Source: Alteraurantiacibacter hainanensis
GTDB lineage: Bacteria; Pseudomonadota; Alphaproteobacteria; Sphingomonadales; Sphingomonadaceae
NCBI RefSeq assembly: GCF_036321025.1
Contig: NZ_JAZAPB010000002.1
Span: forward strand, 248,001 to 312,000
Direction: 5' to 3'
DNA: 64,000 nucleotides
Made by a program: the position numbers and the translations under genes. The notes under the pieces were generated by a model. It ran no database searches, was not told the origin of the DNA, and worked only from the letters and a program-made list of their open reading frames with translations. Of the stretch, positions 44,031 through 51,427 are shown piece after piece; positions within the stretch are counted from its first letter, which is position 1; the number at the start of each line of letters is the position of its first letter.

Positions 44031-44106
44031 AGGGGTGTAGCTCAGCTGGTAGAGCATCGGTCTCCAAAACCGAGGGCCACGGGTTCGAATCCTGTCACCC
44101 CTGCCA
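44031..44106 (+). tRNA. tRNA-Trp (CCA)
   Basis: A 76-nt cloverleaf with encoded CCA. Acceptor arms AGGGGTG and CACCCCT pair fully, the anticodon loop CTCCAAA gives anticodon CCA at 44064-44066, and the T-arm holds GTTCGAATC. In many bacteria tRNA-Trp precedes secE-nusG, as here at a distance. Confidence 0.97.
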
Positions 44107-44507
44107 TTTCCCATACGCAATTTCGATGTTGCCCGGGCGGATCGCGGCCCGGCCCGCTGCCCGTGTCTATGCGGATTAATCCAGCAGGAAGGCGCTTGGC
44201 CTAGCTTCGCAGGTGCCGAAGTGAACTCCGTCCATTTCGCGGTCTGTCGCCATCCTCGCAAGAGGCGGGCAGGCGATCGTCACGTCGGGGTCTGCGGCCC
44301 AATCCACAGTTTCCTGCCGCGCGGAACTTCGTCCGAATCGCGAGACCTGCTCATGGTGGCATCGTGGGGCTAACAGGGGTGTTATTCCGACACGCACGTG
44401 TGTTGCATTCCTGCCATGGTTCCCCGCCCAGTGGTGCCTCGCATGCGGGGAACCGATGGGAGGGTTCGGGAATTCTTCCCCCAATGCAGTGTTTAAAGGA
44501 GTCGGAC
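44107..44507 (+). other. 401-bp spacer with a structured leader before the 48-aa gene
   Basis: No convincing gene lies here. Towards its right end GGTTCCCCGC (44418-44427) and GCGGGGAACC (44445-44454) form a perfect 10-bp stem with a 17-nt loop. It would fall in the 5' leader of the small gene at 44508, upstream of a strong AAAGGAG ribosome site. A GGGAA/TTCCC pair further on adds possible structure. It could be a regulatory leader or part of a small RNA. Confidence 0.4.
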
Positions 44508-44654
44508 ATGGCCAGAATATTCCGGAGCAGCCGGCCTGACAGCTGGAGCAATCCGCGATTTCATTCGGATGCAAGCTTTCGCGCGATGTCGCATGGCAAG
44601 ATCCTGCCGATGGAAGAACCCGGTTTTCTCGCGCGCCTTTTCGGTCGCCAGTAG
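44508..44654 (+). CDS. 48-residue protein of unknown function
   Basis: MARIFRSSRPDSWSNPRFHS and then an ending FLARLFGRQ; 48 residues, basic, with no membrane segment. Support for a real gene: the AAAGGAG site 7 bases before ATG 44508, a stem-loop leader, and a strong terminator 26 bp after the stop, all of which frame a short monocistronic transcript. An in-frame longer version beginning at 44364 has no ribosome site. I do not recognise a family. The C-terminal FLARLFG resembles an amphipathic helix. Confidence 0.62.
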   Translation: MARIFRSSRPDSWSNPRFHSDASFRAMSHGKILPMEEPGFLARLFGRQ

Positions 44655-44680
44655 AAACAACGGTTAGCCAGCAAGAAAAA

Positions 44681-44720
44681 GGGGCCGGGAAGCGATCTGC
44701 TTCCCGGCCCCTTCTTTCTT
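44681..44720. terminator. Strong bidirectional terminator
   Basis: A perfect 13-bp stem, GGGGCCGGGAAGC (44681-44693) with GCTTCCCGGCCCC (44699-44711), a 5-nt loop, and TTCTTTCTT after it. A-rich AGAAAAA precedes it, so it can also end leftward transcription of the symporter gene. Confidence 0.9.
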
Positions 44721-44728
44721 GAGACTTC

Positions 44729-46252
44729 TCAGTACTCTTCGGGTTCTTCCGGCGTCTCCGCCGTGTGCGTCGGCCCGGCATCCCTCATGCCCTTGGCCAG
44801 CTTGAAGACCACGCCGCTGAGCAGGATCAGCGCGAAGATGTTGGGCAGCAGCATGGCCGCGTTGGAAATGTCACCCAGACGCCACACCAGCTCGCTGGGC
44901 TGCGCCGCACCGATAAAGATCACCACGCACCACAGCACGCGCCAGGCCATGTGCAGCTTCCTCTCGCCCGCACGGTTGGAGCCCTTCACCCGGTCGTAGA
45001 GGAAGGTGATCGCGCGTTCGCCGTAGTAACTCCAGGTGAGCAGGGTGGTGAACACGAACAGGATCAGCACCACCGATGCCACCAGCGTGCCGATGGGGAC
45101 CGACCCGATCAGCGCCGGGAAGGCCGCGGCAAAGGCGCCGCTGGTCATCTCGAAGCCCACGCGGTCGGACTGCCAGGCGTGCAGCACGGCCTCGCCCCCG
45201 GCGGTGAAATCGCCCCGCACGGTCAGGATCACCAGCGCCGTCATGGTGCAGATGACGATGGTATCGATGAAGGTGCCGAGCATGGCCATGCGACCCTGCT
45301 GCTCGGGATCGTTGGTCTGCGCCACGGCGTGGGCGATGGGGGTGGAACCCTGGCCCGCCTCGTTCGAGAACAGGCCGCGTGCCACGCCCGCGCGGATCGC
45401 CATGATGATGGCCGCGCCGGTGAAGCCGCCCACGGCGCTCTGCGGGTTGAACGCGCCGTTGAAGATCAGCGCGAATGTCTCGCCCAGGTCCTCGAAATTG
45501 AGGATGAGGGCGATCACCGCCATGATGATGTAGGCAAGCGCCATGAACGGCACCACGCTCTCGGCCACGCGGCCGATCGACTTGATGCCGCCGATGATGA
45601 CGATGAACACCAGGATGGCGACGATCAGGCCGCCCAGCCATTCCTCCAGCCCGAACAGTTCCTGCAGGCCGTCGGCCACGGCGTTGGCCTGGATCGAGTT
45701 GCCCGTCACCAGGGCCGAGAACAGCGTGCCGAGGCAGAAGATCACCGCCAGCCAGGTGAATTTCGGGCCGAGGCCCATCATGATGTAGCTCATCGGGCCG
45801 CCGCGGTAGACGCCGTCGCTGGTCTTCTCGCGGTAGCGGATGGCCAGCGAACCTTCGGCGAAGGCCAGCGCCATGCCGAACAGCGCGGTGATCCACATCC
45901 AGAAGATCGCGCCCGGTCCGCCCAGCGCGATGGCCGTGGCCACACCTGCCAGGTTACCGGTGCCGACCTGGCCCGAAAGCGCGGTGGAAAGCGCGGCGAA
46001 CGGCGAAATCTCGCCGCTTCCCTCGCCCTTGCGCCCGGCGAACAGGCCTTTCATGGCGCTGCCCAGCTTGACGATGGGATAGAACCGCAGCCCGATCATG
46101 AACCAGACGCCCGCGCCCAGCAGGAACAGCGCCAGCGGCGGGAAGGGTATGATCTCCGCGCCTTCCCAGGTTCCTCCCCACAACAGGTCGGAAATGTTGG
46201 TGACCGGCGCGACCAGTCGATCGCCCAACGAAAGTTCGGTTTCAGCTGCCAT
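44729..46252 (-). CDS. Sodium:alanine symporter family (AGCS) transporter
   Basis: 507 residues with about eleven hydrophobic segments. The AGCS signature GQVGTGNLAGVATAIALGGPGAIFWMW is present, as are VYRGGPMSYIM, FSNEAGQGSTPIAHA and WSYYGERAITFLYD. These carriers move alanine, glycine or related amino acids with Na+. The gene lies leftward between the small gene's terminator and secE, interrupting the usual tRNA-Trp to secE run. Substrate cannot be fixed from sequence alone. Confidence 0.93.
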   Translation of the reverse strand: MAAETELSLGDRLVAPVTNISDLLWGGTWEGAEIIPFPPLALFLLGAGVWFMIGLRFYPIVKLGSAMKGLFAGRKGEGSGEISPFAALSTALSGQVGTGNLAGVATAIALGGPGAIFWMWITALFGMALAFAEGSLAIRYREKTSDGVYRGGPMSYIMMGLGPKFTWLAVIFCLGTLFSALVTGNSIQANAVADGLQELFGLEEWLGGLIVAILVFIVIIGGIKSIGRVAESVVPFMALAYIIMAVIALILNFEDLGETFALIFNGAFNPQSAVGGFTGAAIIMAIRAGVARGLFSNEAGQGSTPIAHAVAQTNDPEQQGRMAMLGTFIDTIVICTMTALVILTVRGDFTAGGEAVLHAWQSDRVGFEMTSGAFAAAFPALIGSVPIGTLVASVVLILFVFTTLLTWSYYGERAITFLYDRVKGSNRAGERKLHMAWRVLWCVVIFIGAAQPSELVWRLGDISNAAMLLPNIFALILLSGVVFKLAKGMRDAGPTHTAETPEEPEEY

Positions 46253-46375
46253 GTATGTCCCTAAACCCTCATGCGTCCCGTGATGAAGGGCACAGTGCTA
46301 TCGGCGGCATGGCTCGCTGCCTAGCCCCCACGTTGCATTTGTAACCGATTGGAAGGCCTGCGTGCCCCACAAGCC

Positions 46376-46404
46376 TTGCCAAGCGCTGGCACCGGGCCTA
46401 AATA
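46376..46404 (+). promoter_or_regulatory. Promoter of secE-nusG
   Basis: TTGCCA at 46376-46381, a 17-bp spacer and TAAATA at 46399-46404 form a good sigma-70-type promoter. Transcription would start about 46411, leaving a leader of roughly 115 nt before secE. Confidence 0.6.
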
Positions 46405-46526
46405 GCCTGCCGTCTTCCGACACATGGAAACTTCGCAGCCCCTCCCGGACATACAGGCCGGGGCGGCGAGGAGCCCTACCCGGAAGAGACGAGACGACAA
46501 GACCCAGTAATCTAGCGACGGACCCC

Positions 46527-46769
46527 ATGGCCGACAACAATCCCAAGGACGTTCCCCAGAAGGCCGCAACGCCGAAGACGAAGACGACGCCCGGCGAATT
46601 CATCCGCCAGGTGCGCTCGGAAACCTCGAAGGTGGTATGGCCCACCCGCGAGGAGACGGTGCGCACTGCGATCTTCGTGTTCATCCTGGTGGTGATCCTG
46701 TCGCTGTTCTTCCTCGGCGTCGATTCGCTGTTCGGCGCCGTGGTGCGCTGGTTGCTGGCGCTGCTCTGA
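46527..46769 (+). CDS. secE: Preprotein translocase subunit SecE
   Basis: 80-residue SecE, the essential small subunit that clamps SecY. The pattern TPGEFIRQVRSETSKVVWPTREETVRTAIFV, with a single membrane segment to the end, is the minimal single-TM SecE. It is followed 43 bp later by nusG in the universal order. ATG 46527 was chosen because upstream frame lacks family similarity. Confidence 0.95.
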   Translation: MADNNPKDVPQKAATPKTKTTPGEFIRQVRSETSKVVWPTREETVRTAIFVFILVVILSLFFLGVDSLFGAVVRWLLALL

Positions 46770-46812
46770 CGCGCGCCGCTTGCTTTAAGGTTCAGGACAA
46801 GAAGAGAGATCA

Positions 46813-47352
46813 ATGGCTGCCCGCTGGTACATCATTCACGCCTATTCCGGTTTCGAGAACAAGGTGCGCGACTCCATCCTGTCGGAGGCGGAACGTCTCG
46901 GTCTGTCCGAAGGCGTGGAAGAGGTGGAAGTGCCCACCGAGACCGTCACCGAGATCAAGCGCGGCAAGAAGGTGCAGGTGGAGCGCAAGTTCATGCCCGG
47001 CTACGTGCTGGCCAAGCTGAACATGACCGACGATGTCTATCACCTCGTCAAGAACACCCCGAAGGTGACGGGCTTCCTCGGCACCAACAACAAGCCGCAG
47101 GCGATTTCCGAAAAGGAAGCCGCGCGCTACTTCGGCGGCGTGGAAGAAGCCAAGGCCGCGCCCAAGAAGGACATCAGCGTCGATTACGAGATCGGCGACC
47201 AGGTGAAGGTGCTGGAAGGCCCCTTCGCCAGCTTCAACGGCGTGGTGGAAGAGCTCGATTTCGACAAGGCCAAGGTCAAGGTCAGCGTGTCGATCTTCGG
47301 CCGTGCGACCCCGGTGGAACTGGACTTCGAGCAGGTCGAACTGGTCAAGTAG
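46813..47352 (+). CDS. nusG: Transcription elongation/termination factor NusG
   Basis: 179-residue NusG. The N-terminal NGN domain (RWYIIHAYSGFENKVRDSIL, RKFMPGYVLAKLNMTDDVYHLVKNTPKVTGFLG) binds RNA polymerase, and the C-terminal KOW domain (GDQVKVLEGPFASFNGVVEELD) contacts Rho or S10. The start follows AGAGAG. Full length and all key blocks are present. Confidence 0.97.
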   Translation: MAARWYIIHAYSGFENKVRDSILSEAERLGLSEGVEEVEVPTETVTEIKRGKKVQVERKFMPGYVLAKLNMTDDVYHLVKNTPKVTGFLGTNNKPQAISEKEAARYFGGVEEAKAAPKKDISVDYEIGDQVKVLEGPFASFNGVVEELDFDKAKVKVSVSIFGRATPVELDFEQVELVK

Positions 47353-47467
47353 ACCGCGAACCACGCGGCATCCGAGACTGCGGGCCCGGTGGGATTCCGT
47401 TAACCAATCTCGTTTATCAATCCTCGCTCGAAGGCGCAACGAATGCCTTCATAGCTGAGGACGGATC

Positions 47468-47815
47468 ATGGCGCTGGATGCCGAGAAAGCTTATGGCGAG
47501 ATCTACCAGTTGCTGGACGAGCTGCGCTTTGCCGACTGCCTGCCGGTCGGTTCGCTGGGCCGGATGTTCGCAGCTGTCGATGCGCTGAGAGCCGCGTCCG
47601 CGCCTTCGCAGGATGTCTCCATCGCCGGAAGGATCTCGGTCGCCATGCTGCGCTGGGAACGCTCGCGCCGCAGGGATGCGAGCCACGGCGAGGAAGCCTT
47701 CCGCGCACAACTGGCAGAACTGACTTCGGAGTGGCTGGAAACCCGGCTTCCGAATCCGGCGGCGCGCCGCATGATGCAACCCGCCGCAATGTCCCTAACC
47801 AGCCAGCCCGGCTGA
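47468..47815 (+). CDS. Hypothetical protein between nusG and rplK
   Basis: 115 residues, mostly predicted helix: AYGEIYQLLDELRFADCLPV, LGRMFAAVDALRAA, RISVAMLRWERSRRR, EEAFRAQLAELTSEWLETRL. No signal peptide or known motif. It starts 115 bp after nusG, with GAGGACGGATC before the ATG as a weak ribosome site, and is convergent with the CPBP protease gene across 8 bp. I do not recognise it; codon use resembles its neighbours, so it is probably real. Confidence 0.55.
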   Translation: MALDAEKAYGEIYQLLDELRFADCLPVGSLGRMFAAVDALRAASAPSQDVSIAGRISVAMLRWERSRRRDASHGEEAFRAQLAELTSEWLETRLPNPAARRMMQPAAMSLTSQPG

Positions 47816-47823
47816 GCCATCCG

Positions 47824-48642
47824 TCAGGAACCGTACCAGCCCAGGCTGTCGGCGAAGGCCAGGCTCATCATGATCGTGTCGACCGCGGCGTGGGCCAGGA
47901 TCACGGCCCACAGGTTGCCGCCGCAGCGATTGCGGATCCAGCCCAGCAGCAGGCCGACCATGGCCGTTACCACCATGCCGCCCATGCCCTGGTAGGCGTG
48001 CGGCAGGCCGAACAGCAGCGCCTGGATCACCAGCACCGCCCAGGGCCGACCGCGCAGGCCCGCCAGCCGTTCCAGCCGGTCCATCAGGAAACCGCGATAG
48101 AGCACTTCCTCGCCGAAACCGGCGGCGAACCAGGCGACGGCCACGATCCACAGTGCGAACATGGCCGGGCTTTCGGTGACGAGCGCCAGCACGAAGGACG
48201 GGTCCGGCGTTCCCAGGCCCAGCGCCTCTGTCAGCTGTGCACCGACGGCAAAGATCACGATGGTCCCGCCCGTGCCCACTGCCGCCCAGCCGAGGGTGGA
48301 GCGCCAATTTGCGGGAGCCTGCAGGCGGATGGCGTCCCACACGCGCCCCTCCCGCCGCAGCCACAGCCACGCGATGAACATGGCCGCAAGCGCGCTGCAC
48401 ACCACGGTGGAGGCGACCAGCGCCGATCCCAGCTGCGTTTCGGCACCCGCGCTTGCAGGGTCCTCCACCGCAGTCATCACGGCATCGATCAGCGCGGGCA
48501 GGGCGGGAAGTATGCTCGCCACCAGGTAGGCCGTGACCACCGTGACGAACTGCACCAGGAAGATCGGCCAGCCGATGGGCTGCTTGGGCGCCGTGCGGGG
48601 CGCAGCAGGTTCGTCGGCGAAGACTGGTGCCGGATTATCCAA
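47824..48642 (-). CDS. CPBP family intramembrane protease
   Basis: 272 residues with six to eight hydrophobic segments. The CPBP/Abi motif EEVLYRGFLMDRLE (about 170), FGLPHAYQGMGGMVVTAMVGLLLGWI and an NLWAVILAHAAVDTIMM segment supply the Glu-Glu, His and His/Asp active site of CAAX-like glutamic proteases. Bacterial members include immunity and envelope-processing proteins. The gene sits inside the nusG-rplK interval on the opposite strand. Confidence 0.9.
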   Translation of the reverse strand: MDNPAPVFADEPAAPRTAPKQPIGWPIFLVQFVTVVTAYLVASILPALPALIDAVMTAVEDPASAGAETQLGSALVASTVVCSALAAMFIAWLWLRREGRVWDAIRLQAPANWRSTLGWAAVGTGGTIVIFAVGAQLTEALGLGTPDPSFVLALVTESPAMFALWIVAVAWFAAGFGEEVLYRGFLMDRLERLAGLRGRPWAVLVIQALLFGLPHAYQGMGGMVVTAMVGLLLGWIRNRCGGNLWAVILAHAAVDTIMMSLAFADSLGWYGS

Positions 48643-49107
48643 GGCGATCCCTTTCTGGTGGCCCCCACGTTGTGCCGCGATTTGTGAGGCGGCGCGCGGT
48701 TCCGCGCAAGCCCGGCCGGCGACTTTCCTACATCAACGACGAAACCGCATCGGGCGGTCATGCCGAACTCCGGTCTTCCGCGCCATTTTGACCCTTGCAC
48801 CCTCCCGGTTTACGGAAGGTTACACCGGCAGGCCACGATCCGTCGGGCAAACGCCCGAAATGACGACGTTTTTCGGGGAGGGAGATATTTCGGAAACGGT
48901 GCGGTACGCGTTCCACGTTGCGCCCTGGGCATGGCGCGAAGAACCTTGCATTTACGGCGCAAACCGTTATGAGCGCGCCTTCCAGCTTACAGCCTGGAAA
49001 TCCGTGCGGGAGCCGGTCCTCGGATCGGCGCTGGACCGCTTAACATGAGCCACCTTCGACATGCTCGGGCAAGTCGTCGGCGGCAACAGTGAGAAAAGGA
49101 GGCCATC
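48643..49107 (+). other. 465-bp spacer with probable rplK-rplA promoter
   Basis: No gene is seen here. TTGCAT at 48946-48951, a 16-bp spacer and TATGAG at 48968-48973 make a plausible promoter about 130 bp before rplK. Just downstream TTCCAG and CTGGAA (about 48981-49000) form a 6-bp stem in the leader. Because the CPBP gene separates nusG from rplK, the ribosomal genes need their own promoter, which fits. Confidence 0.4.
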
Positions 49108-49539
49108 ATGGCCAAGAAGATCGAAGGTTACATCAACCTTCAGGTGCCCGCCGGCACCGCCAACCCGTCCCCCCCGATCGGCCCCGCGCTGGGCCAGCGC
49201 GGCGTGAACATCATGGAATTCTGCAAGGCCTTCAACGCGGCCACGCAGGACCTGGAAAAGGGCGCTCCGATCCCGACGAAGATCACGGTCTATGCCGACC
49301 GTTCGTTCACCTTCGTCACCAAGAGCCCGCCCGCCAGCTTCCTCATCAAGAAGGCCATGAAGATCAAGTCGGGTTCGAAGGAGCCGGGCAAGGACATCAT
49401 CGGCTCGATCAAGAAGAGCCAGCTGGCCGAGATCGCCGAGCAAAAGATGGCCGACCTGAACGCCAACGACGTCGATCAGGCAGTGAAGATCATCGCCGGT
49501 TCCGCCCGTTCGATGGGCATCGAAGTGGTGGAGGGCTAA
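49108..49539 (+). CDS. rplK: 50S ribosomal protein L11
   Basis: 143-residue L11, which binds the GTPase-associated centre of 23S rRNA. Family blocks: YINLQVPAGTANPSPPIGPALGQRGVNIMEFCKAFN, ITVYADRSFTFVTKSPPASFLI, and the C-terminal IIAGSARSMGIEVVEG. The ribosome site AAAAGGAGG precedes the ATG. Followed at once by rplA. Confidence 0.98.
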   Translation: MAKKIEGYINLQVPAGTANPSPPIGPALGQRGVNIMEFCKAFNAATQDLEKGAPIPTKITVYADRSFTFVTKSPPASFLIKKAMKIKSGSKEPGKDIIGSIKKSQLAEIAEQKMADLNANDVDQAVKIIAGSARSMGIEVVEG

Positions 49540-49543
49540 GACC

Positions 49544-50236
49544 ATGGCAACGCTGACCAAGAAGCAGAAGAAGGTGGCCGAGCTCGACAACGAGAAGCTC
49601 TACACCGTCGACGAAGCCATCGCCACGCTGCGCGAGCACAAGGCGAATTTCGACGAGACCGTGGAAGTCGCCATGAACCTTGGCGTCGACCCGCGTCACG
49701 CCGACCAGATGGTGCGCGGCATGGTGTCGCTGCCGGGCGGCACGGGCAAGGACGTGAAGGTCGCCGTGTTCGCACGCGGCGAGAATGCCGAGAAGGCGCA
49801 GGCCGCCGGTGCCGACAAGGTGGGTGCCGAGGACCTGATGGAAGACATGCAGAACGGCAACCTCGACTATGACCGCGTGATCGCCACGCCGGACATGATG
49901 GGCGTCGTCGGTCGCCTGGGCAAGGTGCTGGGCCCCAAGGGCCTGATGCCGAACCCCAAGCTGGGCACCGTCACCCCCAACGTGGAACAGGCCGTGAAAG
50001 ACGCCAAGGGCGGCCAGGTCGAATTCCGCGTCGAGAAGATGGGCATCATCCACTCCGGGATCGGCAAGCTGTCGTTCAAGGACGAGGACCTGAAGGCCAA
50101 CTTCGAGGCGCTGACCCAGGCTATCGTGAAGGCGAAGCCGTCGGGCGCGAAGGGCAAGTACGTGCGCAAGGTGTCCGTCACCAGCACCATGGGCCCGGGC
50201 CTCAAGATCGACCTCTCGGAGGTCGAGGGCGCCTGA
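49544..50236 (+). CDS. rplA: 50S ribosomal protein L1
   Basis: 230-residue L1, which binds 23S rRNA at the E-site stalk and, in other bacteria, its own operon leader. Family blocks: FDETVEVAMNLGVDPRHADQMVRGMVSLPGGTGK, GRLGKVLGPKGLMPNPKLGTVT, KGGQVEFRVEKMGIIH. It starts 4 bp after rplK. A terminator follows and rplJ/rplL do not. Confidence 0.98.
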   Translation: MATLTKKQKKVAELDNEKLYTVDEAIATLREHKANFDETVEVAMNLGVDPRHADQMVRGMVSLPGGTGKDVKVAVFARGENAEKAQAAGADKVGAEDLMEDMQNGNLDYDRVIATPDMMGVVGRLGKVLGPKGLMPNPKLGTVTPNVEQAVKDAKGGQVEFRVEKMGIIHSGIGKLSFKDEDLKANFEALTQAIVKAKPSGAKGKYVRKVSVTSTMGPGLKIDLSEVEGA

Positions 50237-50297
50237 TCCATAGTCGCGGTCGGCGCTGCGGCCCAGGCCGCTTTCCTGCGCGATCACGAAACGCAAG

Positions 50298-50327
50298 GGG
50301 CCGGGGGAGCAATCCTCCGGCCCTTTT
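50298..50327 (+). terminator. Terminator after rplA
   Basis: GGGCCGGGGGA (50298-50308) and TCCTCCGGCCC (50313-50323) form an 11-bp stem with one G-U pair and a GCAA tetraloop, followed by TTTT. It ends the rplK-rplA unit. Confidence 0.88.
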
Positions 50328-50408
50328 GCCGTCCAAGGCCGGCAAGTGCCTCGAGGAATTCGGAAACATGCGCGGCGTGTCTCGTTGGTCCGATGAAAGG
50401 AACAACCC

Positions 50409-50645
50409 ATGCGTGGAAGCCTAATAGCCATCCTGATCGCCGTCGCAGTGGTCTTCGCCCTGGCGGTGTTCGTCGACAATCGAATTGCCGCCGGCGCAGG
50501 TGCACTGCTGCTGATCGGCGGAATCATCTTCAACACGTTCCGCGCCAAGCGGACGACGCCGGCGCAGGAAGCCCGGTCGGAACGCGGTGCGCGCGAACTG
50601 CACGAGGAAATCGTGCGGGACGAGGAACAGCGCGGTACGCGCTGA
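50409..50645 (+). CDS. Small membrane protein of unknown function
   Basis: 78 residues: two close hydrophobic segments (LIAILIAVAVVFALAVFV and AAGAGALLLIGGIIFNTF) and a charged cytoplasmic tail (ARSERGARELHEEIVRDEEQRGTR) likely to form a helix. AAAGGAA precedes the ATG by 6-7 bases. It lies alone between the rplA terminator and the convergent cinA-like gene. No family recognised. Confidence 0.65.
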   Translation: MRGSLIAILIAVAVVFALAVFVDNRIAAGAGALLLIGGIIFNTFRAKRTTPAQEARSERGARELHEEIVRDEEQRGTR

Positions 50646-50659
50646 TCCGCTAACCGCGA

Positions 50660-51427
50660 CTAGATACCGCCGGGCGTGAAATCGTACCCCGCCTCCGCCA
50701 GTGCCTCGCACAGCGTATCCACCGCACTGGCGAGGCTGTCCCTGCTCGTCGAGCGGACGACGAAGTTGGCGCCGTTGCGCCCTTCGCGGAAGAACGGATA
50801 GCTGCCGATCTGGCAGTCGGCGTGGGCCTTCTCGACCTCGCGCAGGATGTCCGCCACTTCGCTTTCAGCGGTCCAGCAGCCGACGGTCTCGGTGATCAGC
50901 GGCGCGCCGCCCTCTAGCTGGCCGGTCAGCCCGTCCAGCATCTGCGCGGTTATCGTGGGAACGCCCGCCATCAGGAAGACATTGCCGTGCCGGATCCCCG
51001 GTGCGCCGGACATGCGGTTGGGAATGAGGTCTGCCCCTTCGGGCACCCGCGCCATCCGCAGCCGGGCCTCCGTCAGGCCGCCGGCCTTGTCCTTGTAATA
51101 GTCCTGCAGGATGGCCTTCGCCTCGGGGTGGACGACCACCGGCAGGCCTAGTGCGGCGGCGACGGCATCCACGGTGATGTCGTCATGGGTCGGCCCGATG
51201 CCGCCCGTGGTAAAGACATAGTCGTAGGCCCCGCGAAGCGCGTTCACCGCCTCGGCGATGGCCCCCATGTCATCGGCCACGACGCGCACCTCGGTCAGCC
51301 TGATGCCTTGCACCTGCAGCCAGGAGGCCACCTGCGCGATGTTCTTGTCGGCGGTGCGACCCGAGAGGATCTCGTCGCCGATCACCACCATCCCGGCGGT
51401 CCAGACTTTCGCGGCAGGGTCGCTCAT
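50660..51427 (-). CDS. CinA-like competence/damage-inducible protein A (MoCF domain)
   Basis: 255 residues of the molybdopterin-binding-like MoCF_biosynth fold at the N-terminus of CinA: GMVVIGDEILSGRTADKNIAQVASWL, VFTTGGIGPTHDDITVDAVAAALGLPVV, MSGAPGIRHGNVFLMAGVP. It lacks the C-terminal nicotinamide-nucleotide amidase domain of full-length CinA. Its ATG overlaps the stop of the monooxygenase gene by 4 bp, placing it last in the leftward metF operon. An ADP-ribose pyrophosphatase activity is known for this domain in some relatives. Confidence 0.88.
   Translation of the reverse strand: MSDPAAKVWTAGMVVIGDEILSGRTADKNIAQVASWLQVQGIRLTEVRVVADDMGAIAEAVNALRGAYDYVFTTGGIGPTHDDITVDAVAAALGLPVVVHPEAKAILQDYYKDKAGGLTEARLRMARVPEGADLIPNRMSGAPGIRHGNVFLMAGVPTITAQMLDGLTGQLEGGAPLITETVGCWTAESEVADILREVEKAHADCQIGSYPFFREGRNGANFVVRSTSRDSLASAVDTLCEALAEAGYDFTPGGI

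Noticed and set aside
44390..44401. ACACG-CA-CGTGT palindrome upstream of the 48-aa gene
   Set aside because: Only 5-bp arms, in GC-rich DNA; no neighbouring regulator or repeated copy supports it.
44364..44507. N-terminal extension of the 48-aa gene to 96 residues
   Set aside because: No ribosome site at 44364, and the extension would run through the 10-bp leader stem.
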